Assembly: GCA_905235425.1 (NCBI GenBank)
Contig: CAJOKY010000103.1
Coordinates: 1-13,348 of the forward strand
Origin: an uncultured Selenomonadaceae bacterium
Lineage (GTDB): Bacteria; Bacillota; Negativicutes; Selenomonadales; Selenomonadaceae
Reading direction: 5' to 3'
Length of the DNA: 13,348 nucleotides
Below are positions 1 through 6,105 of the stretch, in pieces; within the stretch, counting starts at the first letter, position 1; every line of letters starts with the position of its first letter. A model generated the notes under the pieces. It was not told where the DNA came from. It worked only from the letters and a program-made list of their open reading frames with translations, and searched no databases. The position numbers and the translations under genes are program-made.

Positions 1-443
1 AAATTACGCGCCTGTTCAATAACTGCTACTCTGTTTGCGGAGTTGGAAGATTCGGTAGAAAGGTCGGAAACCCAAGTTTGATAGAATTTCAAAATTTGAG
101 ATTGAACGCCTTCATTATTGGCGTCATTAAAAATTACTTCGAGCTTGTCGTAGTTATTCGCTATTGTCTCGTAATAGCTGAGGGTAGTTGTTTCGTCGCG
201 GTACTGAATATCGGCGAATTGGTCGCGTGCGCGTGTTATGGATTGAATTTCCGCGCCTGTACCCAATGCAACGCTGCCGTAAGCACTGCTGCGATATTCT
301 GAATCAGTAGTTATGATATTAAGTTTTTGCCGCGAATATCCTTCCGTGTCCGCATTTACGATATTATGTCCGGTGGTATTCAATGCAGTTTGGTTTACGT
401 ATATGCCGCGAACCATTGTATTGAGTCCGGTAAACATGCCCAT
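1..443 (-). CDS. flgK: Flagellar hook-associated protein 1 (FlgK), N-terminal part, gene cut by window edge
   Basis: Translation from the ATG at 443 gives 147 residues that run off the left edge. The start, MGMFTGLNTMVRGIYVNQTA, followed by a TGHNIVNADTEGYSRQ-like stretch, is the conserved N-terminal D0 segment of FlgK, which joins the hook to the filament (family knowledge). It is exported by the flagellar type III apparatus, so no Sec signal peptide is expected and none is seen. The start is supported by an AAGGG Shine-Dalgarno about 7 bases upstream; a second in-frame ATG two codons later is less well spaced. It is the last visible gene of the flgM-flgN-flgN-flgK run, 60 bases after the second FlgN-like gene, so its chaperones are encoded directly upstream. 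The C-terminal D0 helix, which would complete the assignment, lies outside the window. Confidence 0.95.
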   Translation of the reverse strand, partial: MGMFTGLNTMVRGIYVNQTALNTTGHNIVNADTEGYSRQKLNIITTDSEYRSSAYGSVALGTGAEIQSITRARDQFADIQYRDETTTLSYYETIANNYDKLEVIFNDANNEGVQSQILKFYQTWVSDLSTESSNSANRVAVIEQARN

Positions 444-503
444 AGATAATCCCTTCTTTCATGGCTGTTTAAATTTTAATTTCATTTCGTCAAAAAAATT
501 TCG

Positions 504-962
504 TCAAACATTGGCTTCAAAAATATGTTTTTTAGCCTGCGCGGAAGTTGCCGCCTCTGAACCGTAAGTGTTACTTGTCTGCGTTTGCGTTATTATGTTT
601 AAGGTGAAGTCGGCAAATTTTTTTCCTATCGCTGCCAATTTTTCAGCGGTATCTTTTTTTTCTTTCAGCTGACTTTGCAACTTTTCAGATTGTAATAAAA
701 GCCTTTCCGCAACGTCGCGCTTAATGTCTTTGTCTTGAGTCGAAATAAATTCTTTTAAGGAATTCACTTTCACTCTGTCCAAAAACGCTTGCGATTTCGC
801 CGCATTTACGGAAAGGTCTTTTATGATCGCCGATATTTTAGTTACAAGTTCGATTGTGTCTGACGAATTATTTTTCAATAAGTCGATCCATTCGTTAAAC
901 AACTTTATCAGTTGTCCGCAAAGAACCACTCGTCCTCTTAGGAGTCCTATTACTTCGTCCAT
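504..962 (-). CDS. Second FlgN-like flagellar export chaperone (152 aa)
   Basis: A 152-residue, almost wholly helical, Lys/Glu/Gln-rich protein without signal peptide or membrane segment. Size and predicted all-helical form fit FlgN/FliT-type chaperones, which bind hook-associated proteins in the cytoplasm and deliver them to the flagellar export gate (family knowledge). The C-terminus has a TYG motif followed by a short Ser/Ala-rich linker and a final IFEANV. This is the same layout as the preceding FlgN protein, which has PTYGKVGNSG and ends FDFKA, so I infer a diverged paralogue. The start at 962 has a modest AAAGG site about 7 bases upstream. It lies between flgN and flgK with gaps of 63 and 60 bases, so it is probably co-transcribed. 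It could be specific for FlgK or FlgL. A FliT-like role is an alternative. Confidence 0.7.
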   Translation of the reverse strand: MDEVIGLLRGRVVLCGQLIKLFNEWIDLLKNNSSDTIELVTKISAIIKDLSVNAAKSQAFLDRVKVNSLKEFISTQDKDIKRDVAERLLLQSEKLQSQLKEKKDTAEKLAAIGKKFADFTLNIITQTQTSNTYGSEAATSAQAKKHIFEANV

Positions 963-981
963 TTGAAAACCTTTAATTTTA

Positions 982-1015
982 GTGAGTAGTAAATAGTGAG
1001 TAGTAAGTAGTGACT
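982..1015. repeat. Degenerate 14-base direct repeat between the two FlgN genes
   Basis: The gap between the two flgN-like genes holds two near-identical 14-base units, GTGAGTAGTAAATA (982-995) and GTGAGTAGTAAGTA (996-1009), then a partial third unit starting GTGACT. The units differ at one base. No function is evident. It is a simple AG/T-rich repeat in a spacer within an operon. Confidence 0.7.
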
Positions 1016-1025
1016 GCTCTCTATC

Positions 1026-1511
1026 CTACGCTTTAAAGTCAAACTTCTTTTCATGAGTGACGCCGGAATTGCCAACTTTACCATACGTGGGATTTACCGT
1101 CGCGCCGCCGAGTTTGTTCAAATGATATTTGACGGCTTTTAATGCACTCTGCGCGAGAATTTGGTTATTGTCACGTAATTTAACCGCGCGTTCGACACTT
1201 TTTGTAAGTGCAATGTGCAAATTGGTAAGTTCGGATTGTAAGGCAACTGTCGGCGCTTTTCTATACAATTCTTCTGCCTTAGTATCGGCATTGATATTTT
1301 TTAGAGTTTTGGAAAGTTCCGTGAGAATTGAGCCGCGCTTTTTTTCAAGGTTTTGAATTTTTGCCGCCGCAAGTTGCTCCTCGTCTAAAACTTTCGCCAA
1401 GCCCTTCATATCCACCGCAACTAAGGTATCGCGCTTTTTTTCGCCGATTCTGCTTAAATCATCATATACCGCGCAGATTTTTTTGAGTACGTCAATTAAT
1501 TCTTGCCACAT
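1026..1511 (-). CDS. flgN: FlgN-family flagellar chaperone (161 aa)
   Basis: A 161-residue cytoplasmic, helical protein. The N-terminal half (MWQELIDVLKKICAVYDDLS, then EKKRDTLVAVDMKGLAKVLDEEQ) matches the FlgN pattern of an amphipathic helix, an 'L..L....K...L...D...L' segment and a second long helix. The C-terminus carries the PTYG....G motif common at the end of Firmicute FlgN proteins. FlgN binds the C-terminal parts of FlgK and FlgL and escorts them to the export apparatus (family knowledge). The ATG at 1511 is only 9 bases from the flgM stop, and the flgM stop codon TAG forms part of its AGGG ribosome site. This indicates tight operon coupling. Size and position between flgM and flgK fully support the call. 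Confidence 0.88.
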   Translation of the reverse strand: MWQELIDVLKKICAVYDDLSRIGEKKRDTLVAVDMKGLAKVLDEEQLAAAKIQNLEKKRGSILTELSKTLKNINADTKAEELYRKAPTVALQSELTNLHIALTKSVERAVKLRDNNQILAQSALKAVKYHLNKLGGATVNPTYGKVGNSGVTHEKKFDFKA

Positions 1512-1520
1512 ACTTTTTCC

Positions 1521-1802
1521 CTAAAATCGGCTTGCCAAAAGGCTAAGCGCTATATCTGAAGACGAAACTTTATAATTTCCGCTTGCAATTTTCTGCGTGA
1601 ACTCATCCACTTTCGTTTGACGAACTTCGTTTTCCTTGCGCAATTTTTGCAAAATATCCTGAAAACTTTGTGCCTGACTTGAAAGAGTCAATTCATCTTT
1701 TCTTTGAACAGTGCCTACTGTTGACGCCGCCGCGTATCGTGAAGAGGCGTTAGACGTGGAAGAATAATAACTCGCCGCAGGATTTACATTGTTTATATAC
1801 AT
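1521..1802 (-). CDS. flgM: Negative regulator of flagellin synthesis FlgM (anti-sigma-28 factor)
   Basis: A 93-residue protein with a Ser/Ala-rich, low-complexity N-terminus (about residues 1-35). The conserved FlgM half follows: KDELTLSSQAQSF, a helix rich in Lys/Glu, and then the FTQKIASGNYKVSSSDIALSLL signature, of which the 'I..G.Y.V....IA..LL' core is typical. FlgM holds sigma-28 inactive until the hook-basal body is complete and FlgM is exported (family knowledge). It is the first gene of this minus-strand operon. An AGGGTGGTGAG ribosome site precedes the ATG by about 8 bases. A sigma-28-like promoter candidate is about 70 bases upstream, which would give the usual feedback loop. Position before flgN and flgK is the standard Firmicute order. 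Confidence 0.93.
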   Translation of the reverse strand: MYINNVNPAASYYSSTSNASSRYAAASTVGTVQRKDELTLSSQAQSFQDILQKLRKENEVRQTKVDEFTQKIASGNYKVSSSDIALSLLASRF

Positions 1803-1874
1803 AATGATAACTCACCACCCTAGATTTTTATAGCAGCTTATGTGTTCTATTTGGTAACTGCTTTTCTTCCTTAG

Positions 1875-1901
1875 ATATCGAAAAATTTTTTATCTCCCTT
1901 A
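1875..1901 (-). promoter_or_regulatory. Candidate sigma-28 (SigD/FliA-type) promoter for flgM operon
   Basis: On the minus strand TAAG (1901-1898) is followed after 15 bases by TTCGATAT (1882-1875). The Bacillus sigma-D consensus is TAAA-N15-GCCGATAT, so 3 of 4 and 6 of 8 positions match with the right spacing. It lies about 70 bases upstream of the flgM start, and no better match was seen in the gap. The match is by eye only, in an A/T-rich region. Confidence 0.4.
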
Positions 1902-1936
1902 ATCTTGCGAAAAAAACTTTTGTCATAATTACCAAA

Positions 1937-1966
1937 AATAAAAAAAATGCCGCATTATTTTAATGC
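1937..1966 (-). terminator. Intrinsic terminator after the RTX metalloprotease-like gene
   Basis: Read on the minus strand, GCATTA-AAA-TAATGC (1966-1952) is a perfect 6-bp stem with a 3-base loop, followed within 4 bases by a T-rich tract (about 1947-1937). It lies about 50 bases after the stop codon at 2019. The stem is short and A/T-rich, so strength is uncertain. It separates this gene from the flgM operon downstream. Confidence 0.55.
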
Positions 1967-2018
1967 AACAGTCAAGTTTTTTCATCTATCTATCTTCTAA
2001 AATCTGCGCGAAGTATTT

Positions 2019-4082
2019 TTAATTGTCATGAACTTCGTTAAACTGCTTGGCGTTATAATCCGCTCTGTAGTTTTGTCCGCCTATACGGAAATTTTCGGGC
2101 TGTCCCGTGACGTTCAAAATATGAAAATTATCGAATACAAAAATCGTTCTGTCGGAATCAAATTTAACTTTACGAATTTGGTCAAAAGTTACGCCGTTAA
2201 GATTAATCGTATCTTCTGTGTCGGCTTGAATAAATTCTGAGCTTCTGCCGTAATTGTAAATGAAAGTATCCTCGCCTTCTCCGCCGATAAGCCAATTTAT
2301 GCCGCCGTTGCCCCAAAGTTCCGAGCCGCCTGCACCTGCCATAATGGTATTGTTGCCGTCATTTGCACCGACAACTACAACTTTTTCATAGTATGTGCCG
2401 TAGGTAGTGTTGCCGTCTTCGTCATAAACCGTACCTTCAAAATAATTTCCGGCGGACTGCATTAACACGTGCATTAAAATTTCATCGTTTTTATCGTAGA
2501 GTTCAATCATCTTGTCTTTAGCGTTTTTTACGCGCAGAGAGCCTTCAGCGGCATTTATGATAAAGTCGTTGCCGTCAACCGTCCAATAAGAATAATTGCC
2601 GTTGAATTTAATATTTTCCCATGACTGATAATCTGAAATTGTTTCATTGCCGGAATTGTAAGTGTAGGCATATTCTCTTTTATCAGTACCTCCGGTTCCA
2701 GTATCGGTAGTTACAGTGTCACTGTAGCTGTTGACAATATCAAGGCTCTTGCCATTAGCGCCTTTAAGCAAAACTTGTCCGCTACCGACATTTACAATTA
2801 CGTCATCGCCACTTGCAACGGTGGAATGTTCCGCGCCGCTAATTTGCATTTGATCATGTTCGTGGAAATTGTACACGGTATCGTTGCCGTCGCCATACTT
2901 ATAATTTAAAACGTTGTTCCATTCGCCGCCCATGTATACGGTATCATTGCCGGTGCCGCCGGTAATTGTTACGTTAGCCGCAAAGTTGCTGATATAGTCA
3001 TTATCATTGCCGCCGTCTACGGAAACATTTTCACCGTAAATATAAAGCGTGTCATCACCGCCGCCCAATGAATAATTTGAGCCGTTGCCAAAATTAACGT
3101 AACCGGCATAGCCTAAGTCGGTGTCGCTCGTGCCGTTGAAAGTAAGCTTGCTGTAATCCTTGTCGGTGCTGTCGGCAGAGTCAGCTGTCTGTTTCATAAG
3201 GTAATGCCAAAACAAAAAACCGGTTTCATATTCAAGACCTTCCATTTTACCATAAGTATTCAGCGCTACCTTAAGTGAATCTGCATTACCGGCTAAGGAA
3301 TTTATATCATTAGTATAAAATCTTCCTACGGTAAGGTCGCCCATGCCTTCATCAATATATGCCGGTGTTCCATCCTGATTGTAATCTGGCATATTAAAAT
3401 TATATTGAGCAACGTGAGTCATTTCGTGCGCCAACACTACTTGTAAGGCATATGGATCGTAAATTTGCTTTAAATTATCTGCATTTACACTTTTAAACGC
3501 TTTGGATGCCACATTGATTAACAGGCTGTCTGCATTTGTTGTCGCCGCTCCCTTGCTTGACGAGTCATTTTTAAAACCAAAGTCTATTTTCTCTCCGTTA
3601 AAATTAACATTGTAGGTATCTTCTACAAGCTTAGCGGCGTCTTTGAGCCACCACGAATAAGCGCCTTCAACTACCAATTTTTCTTGGTCGGTAAGAGACG
3701 ATTCTTCAGGTATCGTTACGATTAAGCCGTTAGCGTCAAAAGTTGTTTCGGCAGGATAGACGGCGTCGCCATTTTGCGGGAGTAAATCTTGATAAGTTTT
3801 TCCGTCGTAAAGATAGTAGCCGTACTTTGAATTGTACGTGCCGTTGTTTTGATTCTCGATGCCGCAATAATCGCGCATAAACTTTTCAGCGTTGCCTGCA
3901 TTTGCTTCAGCGTTGCCTGCATTTGCGCAATCGGCAACCATATTGTCGATAACTTCTTGAAGGCTGTTGAACTTTGTACTGACTTTAATAGCCTCGTCAA
4001 TTTTCTCCGTTCCCTCCAATACGCTGCCCGACAAAGCCTTTGTGAAATTTTTCATTACGTCCTGTTCGGTAACTGTAGACAA
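2019..4082 (-). CDS. Secreted RTX-like repeat protein with a zinc-metalloprotease (HExxH...E) domain, 687 aa
   Basis: The TTG start at 4082 is chosen because an AAAGGGG site lies 9 bases upstream; the first ATG is eight codons later with no comparable site. There is no N-terminal signal peptide, as expected for a type I secretion substrate. The N-terminal region (about 1-300) contains LAHEMTHVAQYNF, with zinc ligands H219 and H223 and catalytic E220. A YIDEGMGDL motif follows with E245 as the likely third ligand, an arrangement typical of gluzincin peptidases. From about residue 338 on there are glycine/aspartate repeats of the calcium-binding RTX type: LGGGDDTLYIYG, VDGGNDNDYISNF, ITGGTGNDTVYMGG, YGDGNDTVYNF and, near the end, IGGEGEDTFIYNYG. 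A perfect duplication of ANAGNAE lies at residues 53-66. I infer a calcium-stabilised extracellular protein, possibly a protease. No transport genes are adjacent. The substrate is unknown, and the expressing promoter looks phase variable. Confidence 0.85.
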   Translation of the reverse strand: MSTVTEQDVMKNFTKALSGSVLEGTEKIDEAIKVSTKFNSLQEVIDNMVADCANAGNAEANAGNAEKFMRDYCGIENQNNGTYNSKYGYYLYDGKTYQDLLPQNGDAVYPAETTFDANGLIVTIPEESSLTDQEKLVVEGAYSWWLKDAAKLVEDTYNVNFNGEKIDFGFKNDSSSKGAATTNADSLLINVASKAFKSVNADNLKQIYDPYALQVVLAHEMTHVAQYNFNMPDYNQDGTPAYIDEGMGDLTVGRFYTNDINSLAGNADSLKVALNTYGKMEGLEYETGFLFWHYLMKQTADSADSTDKDYSKLTFNGTSDTDLGYAGYVNFGNGSNYSLGGGDDTLYIYGENVSVDGGNDNDYISNFAANVTITGGTGNDTVYMGGEWNNVLNYKYGDGNDTVYNFHEHDQMQISGAEHSTVASGDDVIVNVGSGQVLLKGANGKSLDIVNSYSDTVTTDTGTGGTDKREYAYTYNSGNETISDYQSWENIKFNGNYSYWTVDGNDFIINAAEGSLRVKNAKDKMIELYDKNDEILMHVLMQSAGNYFEGTVYDEDGNTTYGTYYEKVVVVGANDGNNTIMAGAGGSELWGNGGINWLIGGEGEDTFIYNYGRSSEFIQADTEDTINLNGVTFDQIRKVKFDSDRTIFVFDNFHILNVTGQPENFRIGGQNYRADYNAKQFNEVHDN
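3885..3926 (-). repeat. Perfect 21-base tandem duplication inside the RTX metalloprotease-like gene
   Basis: The 21-base unit at 3885-3905 is repeated exactly at 3906-3926. The length is a multiple of three, so the reading frame is kept and the protein carries ANAGNAE twice (residues 53-59 and 60-66). The identity of both copies suggests a recent duplication and a potentially variable copy number. Confidence 0.9.
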
Positions 4083-4091
4083 ATTAATTCG

Positions 4092-4098
4092 CCCCTTT
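4092..4098 (-). promoter_or_regulatory. Ribosome binding site fixing the TTG start of the RTX metalloprotease-like gene
   Basis: On the minus strand AAAGGGG lies 9 bases before the TTG at 4082-4080. It is the only purine-rich Shine-Dalgarno match near the beginning of the frame and favours TTG over the downstream ATG. Confidence 0.7.
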
Positions 4099-4146
4099 CC
4101 AACTAAAAAAACATCAAATTAAACTGCTGATTTAAATTTAAAGCAA

Positions 4147-4180
4147 ATTATAACACGGCATAGGGGGGGGGGGTAGTCAA
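4147..4180 (-). promoter_or_regulatory. Putative phase-variable promoter: -35 / C11 tract / extended -10
   Basis: On the minus strand TTGACT (4180-4175) is a 5-of-6 match to the -35 consensus. TATAAT (4152-4147) is a perfect -10, preceded by TGT to make an extended -10. The spacer of 22 bases (4174-4153) contains an uninterrupted run of 11 C (11 G on the plus strand, 4163-4173). The best spacing of 17 would need six C. The transcription start would be near 4140, giving a leader of about 58 bases before the TTG at 4082. Homopolymeric C/G tracts in this position switch promoter strength in Neisseria opc and porA (established knowledge). Activity here is inferred. Confidence 0.75.
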
Positions 4181-4228
4181 GCACATTCAGCTTTAATAGT
4201 CTGAAAAATTTTCCGCCATTAACGCTAC

Positions 4229-4261
4229 AAAAAAACTGCCGTATCTCTCAATACAGCAGTT
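4229..4261 (-). terminator. Intrinsic terminator after the MTA/SAH deaminase gene
   Basis: On the minus strand AACTGCTGTAT and ATACGGCAGTT form an 11-bp stem with one T-G wobble around a TGAGAG loop, followed directly by seven T (4235-4229). It lies 24 bases after the stop codon at 4286. It insulates the promoter of the RTX gene downstream from read-through. Confidence 0.9.
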
Positions 4262-4285
4262 AAAAATCTTTCCGCGCAGTATAAA

Positions 4286-5581
4286 TTATTTTCCCGTCAA
4301 ACGATTGGCGCAGGCGTTAAACTCGGCAATAATTTTTTCTTCGTCAAGCGTTTTAAGTTCGCGATTCTGCATTAAAATTTCTCCGTCAACAATCACGGTA
4401 TCGGCGGAAGATGAATTGGCAGAATAAACCAAAAGGGATATTGGATTGTAATTCGGTTGCCATTCGACGCCGCTCATATTCCACAACACGATATCAGCTT
4501 TGTAACCTTCTTCAATGCGACCGACATTTTTAAATCCTACAGCCTTAGCGCCTTCCTCAGTACCCATTTGCAGAGCCTGCGCGGCGGGAATTGCTAAAGG
4601 ATCAAGTGATTCAACTTTAGCAAGCAAGGTAGTAAGTCTTGTTTCTTCCAACATGTCAAGGTTATTGTTGCTGGACGCGCCGTCAGTACCGATAGCTACG
4701 GTAATGCCGGCATTTAACATTTTCATAACGGGAGCAATGCCGCTTGCCAATTTCATATTACTGCTGGAATTAGTTGCGACGCGAACTTTTTTATTGCGCA
4801 TAATTTCAATTTCGTTATCGCTTAAATGTACGCAATGCGCCGCCAAAAATCCCAAGTCAAGCAAACCTGTTTCCATGACGACTTCAAAGGGGCGTTTGCC
4901 GTATTCTTTCATGCAGTTATTAATTTCGTCAAGCGTTTCATTCATATGCATATGAATTTCAGCACCGAGAGATTTAGCTGTATCGGCAATTTTACGCAAA
5001 AAATCAGGCGGACAGGTGTAAACCGCATGTGGACCGAACATAACGGTAATTCTGCCGTTTGCCGCGCCGTTAAAATTTTTAAATAAGTCAATGTTAGTTT
5101 GAAGTTTTTCTTCTCCGTTAAAAATTCCGATAATGCCGCGACAAAGTACGCCGCGCAGTCCGGATTCGTCCGTAACTTTAGCGACTTCCTCCATATTGGG
5201 GCCGTACATATCCATAAACGCGGTAGTGCCGCATTTAATCATTTCGACAGCCGCCAGCGCCGCGCCGATATAAATATCTTTACGTTTCATTTTTTCTTCG
5301 ATTGGCCAAATATCTTTTTGAAGCCAATCCATAAGCGCCTTGTCGTCGGCATAACTGCGGAGCAACGTCATTGATGCGTGAGTGTGTGCGTTGACAAAGC
5401 CGGGCGTTGCAAATTTGCCGCGACCGTCAATCACGTTATAGCCTTTAATGTCGGCATTATTTGAAGGCGGCGTGATTTTTGAAATTTTATCATTCCTTAT
5501 AAAAATATTTCCTTCGCCTACAGTACCGTCCGGCTTAAAATATTTTACGTCACGAATTATCAATTCTTTTTCAAACGGCAT
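4286..5581 (-). CDS. mtaD: 5-methylthioadenosine/S-adenosylhomocysteine deaminase-type amidohydrolase (431 aa)
   Basis: An amidohydrolase of the MtaD/SsnA/TrzN group. Zinc ligands are readable as H66 and H68 (NAHTHASM), H212 (IHMHMNET) and D300 (GTDGASSNN). E215 and H249 (AAHCVHL) are the expected catalytic residues. W..WL...IWPIEEK at about 86-97 and GPHAVYTC at about 183-190 are also conserved in this group. The enzyme deaminates adenosine-type substrates (methylthioadenosine, S-adenosylhomocysteine) to the inosyl form in the cytosol, feeding methionine-cycle salvage (family knowledge). Exact substrate preference cannot be read from sequence. The ATG at 5581 is chosen because GGAGG lies 8 bases upstream. 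The frame stays open to a TTG at 5596, but that would put the ribosome site inside the coding region. It appears monocistronic, with its own terminator, and is divergent from the RTX remnant at 5693. Confidence 0.9.
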   Translation of the reverse strand: MPFEKELIIRDVKYFKPDGTVGEGNIFIRNDKISKITPPSNNADIKGYNVIDGRGKFATPGFVNAHTHASMTLLRSYADDKALMDWLQKDIWPIEEKMKRKDIYIGAALAAVEMIKCGTTAFMDMYGPNMEEVAKVTDESGLRGVLCRGIIGIFNGEEKLQTNIDLFKNFNGAANGRITVMFGPHAVYTCPPDFLRKIADTAKSLGAEIHMHMNETLDEINNCMKEYGKRPFEVVMETGLLDLGFLAAHCVHLSDNEIEIMRNKKVRVATNSSSNMKLASGIAPVMKMLNAGITVAIGTDGASSNNNLDMLEETRLTTLLAKVESLDPLAIPAAQALQMGTEEGAKAVGFKNVGRIEEGYKADIVLWNMSGVEWQPNYNPISLLVYSANSSSADTVIVDGEILMQNRELKTLDEEKIIAEFNACANRLTGK

Positions 5582-5589
5582 TTTCAATA

Positions 5590-5594
5590 CCTCC
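5590..5594 (-). promoter_or_regulatory. Ribosome binding site fixing the mtaD start
   Basis: A perfect GGAGG on the minus strand lies 8 bases before the ATG at 5581-5579. It excludes the in-frame TTG at 5596 as the initiator. Confidence 0.85.
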
Positions 5595-5692
5595 AATTAT
5601 TTATTGTAAATTTTATTTATAAAAACTTTCGACGCATTGAAAATTTTCCCTGCACTTAAATAACTTATAAAGATTTTGAAGGGAGATTTTTC

Positions 5693-5907
5693 ATGGCAGA
5701 CATAAGTAACTACATTGAACACGCGCAGGTTTTCGGTACGAACAGTGCCGATAACATAGATAATTTTGCTTACGGCGCGGCAGTTTACGCTTTTGAAGGC
5801 GGCGACTTAATCAGAAATTTTTACGCGGCGTATTCGACGGTACAAGGTTACCGTGAAAGCTCCTTGCTTTAGGCTATGGGGATGAAACAGCGCTTGCAAT
5901 ATCTTGA
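5693..5907 (+). pseudogene. Decayed remnant of an RTX-like calcium-binding repeat protein
   Basis: An ATG at 5693, with a strong GAAGGGAG site 7 bases upstream, opens a 59-residue frame that stops at 5872. The peptide contains FGTNSADNIDNF and VYAFEGGDLIRNF. These have the spacing and Gly/Asp/Asn content of the RTX-like repeats seen in the neighbouring metalloprotease gene (GGTGNDTVYM, GGNDNDYISNF). Right after the stop, another frame reads GYGDETALAIS before it stops at 5907, consistent with a frameshift and later decay. Beyond this, to about 6100, all plus frames are broken by stops. One 46-codon, Lys-rich open stretch at 5876-6016 shows no recognisable domain. I infer a dead 5' end of a gene of the same family. 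A genuine 59-residue small protein is possible but less likely. Confidence 0.6.
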
Positions 5908-6105
5908 ATTTATAGCTATAATGAAAAAAAATTTTGGGAAGAGAGTTGAGAAAAAATTGGTGGCAGATCAGACGTTAAAGGCAGTTCAAACTATCTTCAC
6001 AAAACGTAGGGGTTGATGATAGCGGAATTCCTTTATTTAAACTTTTAAATTCAGCGACAACAAAGAATATGTGTACCATTAGGATTCAGGTAGTCTGGTA
6101 GAAAA

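Noticed and set aside
982..1015. Short direct repeats as a CRISPR array
   Set aside because: The units are 14 bases, directly adjacent without spacers, and only two complete copies exist. No cas gene is in the window.
4163..4173. The G11 run as a pure sequencing or assembly artefact
   Set aside because: Its length may be uncertain by a base or two, but its exact position between -35 and -10 elements makes a real tract more likely. Reads should settle the length.
4515..4955. 146-codon plus-strand open frame opposite mtaD
   Set aside because: It lies wholly antisense to a well-supported amidohydrolase gene, has no ribosome site or recognisable motif, and reflects the base composition of the real gene.
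5582..5692. A riboswitch (such as SAM or SAH type) upstream of mtaD
   Set aside because: The leader is short and A/T-rich. No conserved riboswitch core or terminator hairpin is visible.
5876..6016. 46-codon open stretch after the RTX remnant as a separate small gene
   Set aside because: It has no ribosome site and no recognisable domain, and it lies in DNA that looks like a decaying gene.
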